Part shown: piece after piece, positions 1-6,219 of the stretch | Layout: every line of letters begins with the position of its first letter | Position numbering within the stretch: the first letter of the stretch is position 1 | Assembly (NCBI GenBank): GCA_902787595.1 | Contig: CADAHD010000142.1 | Coordinates: 1-6,219, forward strand | Length of the DNA: 6,219 nt | Direction of reading: 5' to 3' | From: an uncultured Lachnospiraceae bacterium | GTDB taxonomy: Bacteria; Bacillota_A; Clostridia; Lachnospirales; Lachnospiraceae | Notes under the pieces: model-generated | The model's input: only the letters and a program-made list of their open reading frames with translations | Told to the model about the DNA's origin: nothing | Databases searched by the model: none | Program-made: the position numbers and the translations under genes

Positions 1-248
1 GTGATTCTACGCTGGAACCTGTTCTGCTGCATGAAAACGATGAAGATGAAAATATCGGTTTAATGCTGATACAGAGCTGTTTATTTCTGGCCTATGGCAG
101 TTTGGATGACGATGTATCCGTATATATCAATTGCAAAGATGCGCATACCGGCATGCTTATAGATACGCTGCTGACTGATGTACATCCGGTAAAAATGATG
201 CGCGGGATATGCAGAGGATTAAAGGAGGGCAATAGTTTTGGACAGTAA
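1..248 (+). CDS. Unrecognised acidic protein, C-terminal part only (5' end outside window)
   Basis: The reading frame that ends with TAA at 246-248 is open to the left edge (first full codon at 3), giving 81 visible residues. The first in-frame ATG, at 63, has no ribosome binding site in front of it, and the residues before it (DSTLEPVLLHENDEDENIG) read like normal acidic coding sequence. I therefore treat this as the tail of a longer gene rather than a 61-aa gene. The visible part is Asp/Glu-rich with a hydrophobic stretch (LMLIQSCLFLAYG) that looks like a buried helix or strand rather than a membrane span, followed by a DDDVSVYINCKD segment. I recognise no domain or motif. Its end overlaps the start of the calpain-like gene by 11 nt, so the two are probably translationally coupled and functionally linked. 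A small chaperone or partner of the downstream protein is possible but not shown. Confidence 0.7.
   Translation, partial: DSTLEPVLLHENDEDENIGLMLIQSCLFLAYGSLDDDVSVYINCKDAHTGMLIDTLLTDVHPVKMMRGICRGLKEGNSFGQ
224..229 (+). promoter_or_regulatory. Ribosome binding site for the calpain-like gene
   Basis: GGAGGG lies 8 nt before the TTG at 238 and inside the end of the upstream gene. It is a near-ideal Shine-Dalgarno sequence at ideal spacing, and it decides the TTG start. The same frame has a stop (TAA at 220-222), so no start further upstream is possible. Confidence 0.85.
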
Positions 249-3200
249 GGAACTTTCAAAAAAGAAATTACAGAATGATGCAGTTATCAATACGCAAAAA
301 CAAAACGAACAGCAGATAAATCTGCAGCAAAATGCAGTCATGCCGGACATGCAGAAGGACGTGAATGTTCAGGCAAAGAAAAATATCCAAAAACAGAAGG
401 AAGAAAACATAATGGATCCCCTTCAGAAGGGGCAGGAATTGGAAGGACTGTCATTTTCGGATTTTGGAGACTTTGTCTCTGCAGATTATTCAGATGGTCT
501 TCAGCATCTGAAGGCGGTTTTGAAAGAGTTTCTTCCTGAGGCAGAAAAGAAGAACGGCAGCTTTGCAATGAGGAGGGTTGGAATAGGGATCAGGCAGTTG
601 ATCAAAGCGATCAGCGATCCCAGATTTACCGGAGAAGATAAGGAGATGCGTATCGCGTATTTCATGGCTAAACTTGAGGACATCTGTGACAGATATAAGC
701 GGCTCAAGTTCAGATCCGGAAGGGAACCTAAGAATAAAAGGCATAAAGCCGTAGAACGTATATACAATTTGGTGGAAAAAGAGCATAAGAAGCTGAAAGG
801 AAAGGAATTTTTACATCTGAAAAAATCCGTTGAGGGTACGGAAAATGCTTCGGCTTCTTTAGCGGGAAGCCGCCTGAAGTCTGTAAGAAACGCTGTGAAA
901 GCGCTTGAAAAAATGCTGTCGGATAAGATCCCTTCCGGAGAAGCAGCATTACAAAAACAATTGTACAATGTGCTCAATAATGGTTACGGGGACCTGATGA
1001 ACAGGTTTGAAAGATATCTTGCTGCTCATATTTCTTTTTCAAGGGAGAATGAGAAACGGTATAATGATGCATATGATATGTATTACAAATTCAGATTACA
1101 GCGTGATTACCTGTTTAATCTGGACGCCGATGAACTGTTAAGACTGCGCAAAAAAAACAAGGGCTTGACATGGAAAGAGCTTTTGACCCGGAATACGAAA
1201 GAGTCTGATGAAAAGGAAAAAGAAGAGATCAGGGAATGCAATGATGATGTTAAGGTCTCCGTGTTAGCCGGGCTTGTCGGAACGGATGCTTATAAAAAAT
1301 ATGAAAAGACAGAGAAGGATGGGGAAACGCTCTTTGTTTATGAAGGCAGAAAGCTTCTCACAAAAGAAGAGATCATTGATCAGGCAAAGGAGGATAAACG
1401 CATAATAGAGTACTCGACACAGGCTCTGCTGCAGATCAATGAGATAACCATACTGGATATGCTGATGGGCATAGAAAAGCGTGAAGAAGCTGATTTCAGA
1501 TATGATGTAAAGCCTATGGTCTATAAAGGAAAAGAGGTTCTTAAGATCACAGGCGTAAAGATCGTATCTACAAATAATGCTTTTACAGCGATCAAACCGG
1601 GCAAGGATTTCCTGCTTCCGGCATATCGTTTTGGCATAGACAGGCATGCTTTTTATGGCATGCAAGGCGAGATCAAAGCCGGCAGGGACAGATTAAAAGA
1701 GAGTATAAATAAAATGACTGCCGACGATATAGCAGCAAAGCTTTCAGAAGCAGGGGCAGTGTTGAATGATGTGCAAAAGGAAGCACTGAATGTAAGGCTT
1801 GAAGGTTTAAAGAGTCTATATGGAGCTAAGCAGCAGTCTTATAAAGTTAGCAAATATGCTGATATGGATTTTGTAGTTGATGTTGAGCAGGATTATAAAT
1901 TTAATCGTATCCTTGCGAATGCTAAGGAAAACGGATATAAAAACGTCAGGAACGATGAAGATATGGAATCGCTGACAAACAGCGCCAAAGCAAGCCTGAA
2001 AGCTAAAGATGAAATGGTAAAGCAGTTTTTTGGCAAGGGGAAATTTATAAATACGCTTAAAATGAACGATACAGAGAAAGAAGATATTGTGTCCCGGCTG
2101 TTTAATTGTATAAAAGAATATACGGAAATCCGCGACCTGCATCAGGATATAAGCGTAAATGTAATTTTGGGAAAATTGCGGAAGAAAAATGAAAACGAAG
2201 AGGGCGATGCCCCTACAGGACTTGAAATGCTGGATAAGGAAGCAAAGCTTGTTGCGGAGATACTTAAACTTATAGAGAAATATGGGGATCTTATAGATGC
2301 AAAGCTAAAGGCAGAGGATGCAGAACTTGAAAATGATGAATATGAGTTTACGAATGAAGCAAAGGCTCTGGAAGCGGCTAAAAAGCATAAGGATGGTGAG
2401 AAATACAGGACAAAGGCAGGTATAAGAAGATATCTGTGGGAAAAGGAAAAGAATAAGTTAAAGCAAATGAGGTCTATGTTCGTATTTACAAAGGGATTTA
2501 CAGTCTATCATGATGGAATAAGCGAGATCCATACGGATGATTCGGAGATAGAATACTACAGAAAAAAGAAAGAAAATGAAAAGGGGTTATTGGATGATAA
2601 GGGAGTTGAGACCGATTATGTTAAACAGGAGTTTGTTGATGTCAGCGATCTTCCGCTCTTTGCTCATGAACCCTGTGCAGAAGATGTGGTTCAGCAAGGT
2701 CTGGGAAACTGCTGGCTGATGGGAGCTTTGGCCTCAATAGTAGAAAGGAATCCGGCGTATATAAAGAATATGATCCAGGATAGAGGGGATAATGTGGTTG
2801 TAAGGCTTTTTGATGACGATTACAATGAGGTCCTTGTATCCGTAAAGAAAACAGTGCCTCCCAACTATTCAAAAACATCAGCATTATGGGTGAGGATGAT
2901 CGAAAAAGCGATCACGGCATCGGGTATCATGGACAAATACAAGGGATACACGGAAGACAAAGCGGATAGATACAAAATTGATATGGAAGATGATATTACC
3001 GGAGAACTTGCTAAAGACAGCAAACACCTGACGACTATAGAGTATCAGGAAGTTAAGAATCTGGTCAAAAAAATACCGGAAGCCCAAAAAAACGGCAAGA
3101 AGTATGGACGCAGTTATTACTGCCTTACGGGAGGTTCCATGGAGGATGCGTTAAAGATAATAACAGGAAAAGCCTCTCCAAAGTCGATAGATGTTTTGGG

Positions 3201-3660
3201 CGATGCCAAAAAGGATACGATAGATATCCTTAAATTGTCGGATAAAGAGGTTATGGAGAGATATGGCGAACAGATAAATAAGCTTATGGAAACTATTAAA
3301 TCAAGTCAGAACGATAATGAAAACAAGTATGTTATGATCGCATCGACTCATGAGTTCAGCCTGGCGAAAGGAAGCGGGGAAAACGGTGAGAATTACAGGA
3401 GGGGAGCGGCCGGGCCGCATATGTATACTCTGCTGGGAGTTGTCCAAAAAGACGGACGGGAGATGGTCAAACTGAGGAATCCATGGGGGTACGGTAAAGT
3501 GACTTATATCACCCAGAAGGCAACCGGGATCAGGATCCCTGTAATGGGAGATGATCTGGATACCGGAGTTTTCTTTATGGAAAAAAGTGATTTTGCGGTA
3601 TGCTTCAAAGGGATCGACAGGATAAAGCTTACCAATGAAAAGCAGAAAAGGGATATATAA
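238..3660 (+). CDS. Large calpain-family (C2-like) cysteine protease with ~800-residue N-terminal region
   Basis: The 1140-aa protein has a recognisable papain-fold calpain protease core at about residues 800-1130. Visible landmarks are LPLFAHEP (805-812), then QQGLGNCW with the nucleophile Cys825 and oxyanion Gln819 (six before Cys, as in calpains); the helix ALWVRMIEKA (882-891); LTGGS (963-967); GPHMYTLLGV with catalytic His1061; and LRNPWG with catalytic Asn1081. The triad is complete, so activity is expected. The usual Asp before Cys is Asn824. Residues 1-60 are Gln/Asn/Lys-rich and probably disordered. Residues ~80-800 are charged and mainly helical, with likely coiled coil near 690-770, and I recognise no known domain there. 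There is no signal peptide, membrane segment, LXG or WXG motif, and no EF-hand-like calcium loops that I can see. It starts at TTG behind a strong GGAGGG; an in-frame ATG at 412 is an alternative. The gene sits between two small acidic genes in a probable operon. Role is inferred only: a processing protease, or an effector/toxin delivered by a non-Sec route. Confidence 0.9.
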   Translation: MDSKELSKKKLQNDAVINTQKQNEQQINLQQNAVMPDMQKDVNVQAKKNIQKQKEENIMDPLQKGQELEGLSFSDFGDFVSADYSDGLQHLKAVLKEFLPEAEKKNGSFAMRRVGIGIRQLIKAISDPRFTGEDKEMRIAYFMAKLEDICDRYKRLKFRSGREPKNKRHKAVERIYNLVEKEHKKLKGKEFLHLKKSVEGTENASASLAGSRLKSVRNAVKALEKMLSDKIPSGEAALQKQLYNVLNNGYGDLMNRFERYLAAHISFSRENEKRYNDAYDMYYKFRLQRDYLFNLDADELLRLRKKNKGLTWKELLTRNTKESDEKEKEEIRECNDDVKVSVLAGLVGTDAYKKYEKTEKDGETLFVYEGRKLLTKEEIIDQAKEDKRIIEYSTQALLQINEITILDMLMGIEKREEADFRYDVKPMVYKGKEVLKITGVKIVSTNNAFTAIKPGKDFLLPAYRFGIDRHAFYGMQGEIKAGRDRLKESINKMTADDIAAKLSEAGAVLNDVQKEALNVRLEGLKSLYGAKQQSYKVSKYADMDFVVDVEQDYKFNRILANAKENGYKNVRNDEDMESLTNSAKASLKAKDEMVKQFFGKGKFINTLKMNDTEKEDIVSRLFNCIKEYTEIRDLHQDISVNVILGKLRKKNENEEGDAPTGLEMLDKEAKLVAEILKLIEKYGDLIDAKLKAEDAELENDEYEFTNEAKALEAAKKHKDGEKYRTKAGIRRYLWEKEKNKLKQMRSMFVFTKGFTVYHDGISEIHTDDSEIEYYRKKKENEKGLLDDKGVETDYVKQEFVDVSDLPLFAHEPCAEDVVQQGLGNCWLMGALASIVERNPAYIKNMIQDRGDNVVVRLFDDDYNEVLVSVKKTVPPNYSKTSALWVRMIEKAITASGIMDKYKGYTEDKADRYKIDMEDDITGELAKDSKHLTTIEYQEVKNLVKKIPEAQKNGKKYGRSYYCLTGGSMEDALKIITGKASPKSIDVLGDAKKDTIDILKLSDKEVMERYGEQINKLMETIKSSQNDNENKYVMIASTHEFSLAKGSGENGENYRRGAAGPHMYTLLGVVQKDGREMVKLRNPWGYGKVTYITQKATGIRIPVMGDDLDTGVFFMEKSDFAVCFKGIDRIKLTNEKQKRDI

Positions 3661-3690
3661 ATAATTAAAATACAGCAAAGATATAAGAGT

Positions 3691-3696
3691 GAGGGA
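3691..3696 (+). promoter_or_regulatory. Ribosome binding site deciding the start of the acidic downstream gene
   Basis: GAGGGA lies 7 nt before the ATG at 3704. It overlaps the in-frame GTG at 3689, which has no comparable site upstream (only AT-rich sequence), so ATG 3704 is the better start. Confidence 0.75.
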
Positions 3697-3703
3697 ACAG
3701 ATC

Positions 3704-4405
3704 ATGGTCGATATAATGGATGATGAGGAATTAAATATATTTTGTGAATATGTACTGATGCCCAGGCTGGAGGCGCTGCAGGCTAAGGCAACGGAGGAAG
3801 GTATAGATGCATACCTTTCTGTTGACAGCAGGGGGCTGCCGGCGTTAGCTGTAAACAGCGGAGATAATAAATTCATTATAAGCTGCGAGCCGCTGGATGT
3901 GGACTGGGAAGCGTTAATGGATCTTGAACGGGATTCATGCATCATGCTTATCAGGGCCACGCTTCGTCTGGCATCACGTAAGATGGAAAAGAATGTGGGC
4001 ATGCTTGTTTTCCCGGAGGAGGATATGCCTTCATTTAAGACCCTGACAGATATTCTGGGATCAGGCGTATGGATGCGTGAGAATGCGCTCAGCAGCGAGT
4101 ATAAAGGAGAAGATGTGCTTCCGAAACTGTATGGTCTGCTTTCGATTCTGGATGAAGCAGATCTTGAACATACGGAAGTGTTCTATCCCGAAGATGGATC
4201 ACCGTTTATACTGGTTGAGAGCGACGGATACGCTTACGAGTTTTCATGGATTCATTTTAATGAGGATACATATCTGTTAAGGATCGCTTATCGGGAAAAT
4301 GAGCAGTATGCCGATGCCATGATCTTTCCGGAAGGAGATGAGATGGGCACAGCGGATCATTATGATAAACTGCTGGGTATATTTGAGAGATACTCGCTGC
4401 AGTGA
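3704..4405 (+). CDS. Strongly acidic 233-aa protein of unknown function, possible partner of the calpain-like protein
   Basis: The start is the ATG at 3704, behind GAGGGA; a longer form from GTG 3689 would add only five residues (MREQI). By hand count there are about 49 Asp/Glu against 18 Lys/Arg, so the protein is very acidic and cytosolic, with no signal peptide or membrane segment. Two stretches, residues 38-67 and 159-188, resemble one another without gaps. Each has a charged turn, Gly-x-Pro, a hydrophobic strand with Val and Ser, and a closing Asp. This suggests two similar alpha/beta lobes. I recognise no family with certainty; the general look (small, acidic, alternating helices and strands) recalls YbjN-like or secretion-chaperone-like proteins, but that is an impression. 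It follows the large protease gene by 43 nt with no terminator between, so it is probably co-transcribed. A job as chaperone, inhibitor or immunity protein for the Lys-rich protease is a guess from context. Confidence 0.87.
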   Translation: MVDIMDDEELNIFCEYVLMPRLEALQAKATEEGIDAYLSVDSRGLPALAVNSGDNKFIISCEPLDVDWEALMDLERDSCIMLIRATLRLASRKMEKNVGMLVFPEEDMPSFKTLTDILGSGVWMRENALSSEYKGEDVLPKLYGLLSILDEADLEHTEVFYPEDGSPFILVESDGYAYEFSWIHFNEDTYLLRIAYRENEQYADAMIFPEGDEMGTADHYDKLLGIFERYSLQ

Positions 4406-4407
4406 AA

Positions 4408-4441
4408 AGATTCATGTCATTCTGAGCGAAGCGAAGAATCT
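4408..4441. repeat. Short imperfect palindromic dispersed repeat (the CATTCTGAGCGAAGCGAAG type)
   Basis: The stretch 4415-4441 matches a short sequence I recall as scattered through intergenic regions of many unrelated bacteria. Its core, 4419-4439, folds as an imperfect hairpin: five pairs (ATTCT/AGAAT), a tandem G-A/A-G mismatch, two G-C pairs and a GAA loop. A wider inverted pair, AGATTC at 4408-4413 and GAATCT at 4436-4441, encloses most of it. It starts 3 nt after the stop of the left operon and ends 3 nt before the 12-bp terminator stem. Only one copy is in this window, so the repetitive nature rests on recognition, not on an observed second copy. Confidence 0.65.
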
Positions 4442-4472
4442 AAAAAACGCCCCCGTTTTCACGGGGGCGTTT
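4442..4472 (-). terminator. Strong intrinsic terminator, mainly for the cellobiose phosphorylase gene
   Basis: A perfect 12-bp stem (4445-4456 paired with 4461-4472) contains five consecutive G-C pairs and closes on a four-base loop (TTTC on the + strand, GAAA on the - strand). Read on the minus strand it runs straight into six T residues (A-run 4442-4447), with three of them in the stem, and it begins 22 nt after the TGA of the phosphorylase gene. Read on the plus strand it ends in only TTTGATAT, so it would be a weaker stop for the left operon, whose last gene ends 39 nt before it. Confidence 0.9.
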
Positions 4473-4494
4473 GATATATCGTGATTTCAGATTA

Positions 4495-6219
4495 TCAGCC
4501 CATCACAACTTCAACGCTATGTGTCTTTCCGTCGCCGAATGCGGGGATCACATTTCCATCGATAGCATTGCCGTCTACGGTAACGCTCTTGATGCCCTTG
4601 CATACATGTGAAGGATTGCTTACCTTTATCTCATAAGTAGCATTTCTGAACTGTCTGGTAGCTTTAAGTCCGTCCCATGCAGCGGGGATGGAAGGGTCTA
4701 TGCGCAGACCGTCAAAGTCGGCAGCGATACCCAGGATGTACTGGGAAATGGCTACCATGTTCCATGCTGCGGTACCGGTAAGCCAGCTGTTCTTGCCCTG
4801 GCCGAAGTTCTTTCCGGTGCGGCCTATATCGGAACCTGCATCCTTACCGCCTATCATCTGGCCGTATACGTAAGGCTCGGTCTTGTGGATATCGGAAGTC
4901 TCCTCAGTGAAAGCGGGTGCTATCTCTGAATAATACTTGAATGCCAGATCGCCCTGTCCTGCATAAGCAGCAGCGCAGATGATCCATGCATTGTTGTGTG
5001 TGAAAATACCTGCGTTCTCCTTGTAGCCGCCGGGATAGGTTGATATCTCACCGTACTGGATGTAGTACTTTGAGAAAGCGGGATTGTTGAGCACCAGACC
5101 GTACTGGGTATTGAGTCTCTCGTCGATAGCCTTAAGAGCCTTCTTATCAGCGTCCTGATCCTTACCTACATCGGACATGATAGCGAAGCCCTGAGGCTCG
5201 ATGAAGATCTGGCCTTCCTCACATTCCTTAGATCCCATCTTCTCGCCGTTTGCGTCATAAGCGCGGAGCCACCAGTCACCGTCCCATGCGGATTCCATCA
5301 TGTTCTTCTTCATCTTGTCAATCTCGGCCTGAGCAGCAGCTGCCTCATCATCCTTGCCCAGATGTTTAAGTATAGCTACATAGTTGGGACCGGTATAGGT
5401 AAAGAGCGCAGCAACCATTACGGATTCTGCAGTCTTTGAATAGCCGCCTTCTGCAGCAAACTTGGGATTGGTATAGGTCTGGAAGGACTCACCGGGTGTA
5501 TCCGAGAAGCAGGAGAGGTTGATGCAGTCGTTCCAGTCGGCACGCATTGCCAGAGGCAGACCGTGAGGTCCTAAATTGTTTACGATATGATAGAAGGAAA
5601 CCTTAAGATGCTCGAGCATGGTCTGTGCTACGGACATATCATTGTCGTAAGGAACCATCTCATCCAGGATGGACCAGTCGCCGGTTTCCTTGATATATGC
5701 GGAAACAGAAAGGATGAGCCAAAGGGGATCATCGGAGAAATCGCCGCCGATATCCGCATTGCCCTTCTTGGTAAGAGGCTGATACTGATGATAGCAGCCG
5801 CCGTCGGGGAACTGGGTGGAAGCGATGTCTATGATACGCTCCTTTGCGCGGTCGGGGATCTGGTGAACGAAGCCCAGTACATCCTGGTTTGAATCTCTGA
5901 AGCCCATGCCGCGGCCGATACCGGATTCGAAATAGGAAGCGGAACGGGAAAGGTTAAAGGTGACCATGCACTGATACTGGTTCCAGATGTTGACCATACG
6001 GTTTACCTTATCATCGGGAGTATCGACGCTTAAGATGCCCAGCAGCTTATCCCAGTAAGCGCGCAGCTCTTTCATGCCTTCTGCGAACTTTTCGGGAGTA
6101 GCATACTTATCGATCATGGCCTTAGCCTTGACCTTGTTGATGGTCTTGCCGTCAGCTTCGAATTTCTGATCGGCAGGCATCTCAACATAACCAAGAACGA
6201 AGACAAGGGTCTTGCTCTC
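4495..6219 (-). CDS. cbp: Cellobiose phosphorylase (GH94), C-terminal ~574 residues; 5' end outside window
   Basis: The enzyme splits cellobiose with inorganic phosphate into alpha-glucose 1-phosphate and glucose (EC 2.4.1.20) in the cytosol, saving ATP during growth on cellulose breakdown products. The frame is open to the right edge ([13 protein letters not shown] precedes the ATG at 6180), so that ATG is internal. Family members have about 810-825 residues, so roughly 240 N-terminal residues are missing here. In residues numbered from the internal Met, GH94 landmarks are [14 protein letters not shown] (87-100), YHQYQPLT (130-137), RADWNDC (213-219) in the region of the catalytic Asp, EPQGFAI (328-334), [16 protein letters not shown] (384-399) and [10 protein letters not shown] (465-474) near the phosphate and substrate sites. 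The C-terminus (SVEVVMG) and the whole tail match my memory of clostridial cellobiose phosphorylase; cellodextrin phosphorylase is longer and less similar. No frameshift or missing motif is seen. It converges on the protease operon and ends at a strong terminator. Its promoter is outside the window. Confidence 0.96.
   Translation of the reverse strand, partial: ESKTLVFVLGYVEMPADQKFEADGKTINKVKAKAMIDKYATPEKFAEGMKELRAYWDKLLGILSVDTPDDKVNRMVNIWNQYQCMVTFNLSRSASYFESGIGRGMGFRDSNQDVLGFVHQIPDRAKERIIDIASTQFPDGGCYHQYQPLTKKGNADIGGDFSDDPLWLILSVSAYIKETGDWSILDEMVPYDNDMSVAQTMLEHLKVSFYHIVNNLGPHGLPLAMRADWNDCINLSCFSDTPGESFQTYTNPKFAAEGGYSKTAESVMVAALFTYTGPNYVAILKHLGKDDEAAAAQAEIDKMKKNMMESAWDGDWWLRAYDANGEKMGSKECEEGQIFIEPQGFAIMSDVGKDQDADKKALKAIDERLNTQYGLVLNNPAFSKYYIQYGEISTYPGGYKENAGIFTHNNAWIICAAAYAGQGDLAFKYYSEIAPAFTEETSDIHKTEPYVYGQMIGGKDAGSDIGRTGKNFGQGKNSWLTGTAAWNMVAISQYILGIAADFDGLRIDPSIPAAWDGLKATRQFRNATYEIKVSNPSHVCKGIKSVTVDGNAIDGNVIPAFGDGKTHSVEVVMG

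Noticed and set aside
63..248. A complete 61-aa gene starting at ATG 63
   Set aside because: The frame is open to the window edge with plausible acidic coding sequence, and there is no ribosome binding site before the ATG. It is better read as the tail of a longer gene.
501..977. 158-codon minus-strand open frame opposite the protease N-terminal region
   Set aside because: Phe/Ser/Leu-rich translation is what Lys/Glu-rich coding gives in antisense. It has no independent support, and the other minus-strand frames under this gene are the same.
3406..3418. GC-rich palindrome (GCGGCC, one base, GGCCGC) in an AT-leaning gene
   Set aside because: It encodes the conserved Ala-Ala-Gly-Pro residues just before catalytic His1061, and the central single base leaves a poor hairpin loop. 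Coding constraint explains it.
3689..3703. GTG 3689 as the start of the acidic gene
   Set aside because: It overlaps the GAGGGA that serves the ATG at 3704 and has no Shine-Dalgarno sequence of its own.
3301..4002. 233-codon open frame on the minus strand across the end of the protease gene and the start of the acidic gene
   Set aside because: It lies antisense to two well-supported genes, has low-complexity Ser/Ile-rich translation, and has no ribosome binding site or recognisable domain. It is a shadow.
5587..5892. 101-codon plus-strand open frame opposite the phosphorylase
   Set aside because: It is antisense to conserved GH94 motifs and explained by the codon bias of that gene.
1..6219. 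CRISPR array, tRNA, rRNA, riboswitch or insertion sequence
   Set aside because: No regularly spaced repeats, no tRNA-like cloverleaf, no transposase coding and no gene-free stretch over 100 bases in which such elements could lie.

Overview
The window looks like a chromosomal segment of a low-to-moderate GC Firmicute, most likely a gut or rumen Clostridia/Lachnospiraceae-type bacterium. The reasons are the GGAGG-type ribosome binding sites, a TTG start, the AT-leaning Lys/Glu-rich coding in the left part, and a cellobiose phosphorylase that closely resembles clostridial enzymes. The genus is an inference; no rRNA or marker gene is present.

Left and centre (1-4405, + strand): three closely packed co-directional genes. 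They are the 3' end of a small acidic unrecognised protein (1-248), a very large protein (238-3660, 1140 aa) whose last ~340 residues are a calpain-family (MEROPS C2-like) cysteine protease domain with Cys, His and Asn all present, and a strongly acidic 233-aa unrecognised protein (3704-4405). The first two overlap by 11 nt, and the third follows 43 nt after the protease. The layout suggests one transcript. The big protein has no signal peptide or membrane segment. It carries about 800 residues of charged, mainly helical sequence in front of the protease. The acidic neighbours could be chaperones, inhibitors or immunity partners, but sequence alone does not prove this.

Middle (4406-4494): a short convergent intergenic region. 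It holds an imperfect palindromic sequence that I recognise as a type of short dispersed bacterial repeat, then a strong 12-bp GC-rich hairpin. The T-run is on the minus-strand side, so the hairpin mainly terminates the right-hand gene, and it could also act on the left operon.

Right (4495-6219, - strand): the C-terminal ~574 residues of a GH94 cellobiose phosphorylase, cut by the window edge at its 5' end. This is ordinary cellulose/cellodextrin catabolism and is apparently unrelated to the protease cluster. The noteworthy part of the window is the calpain-like protease with its small acidic partners.
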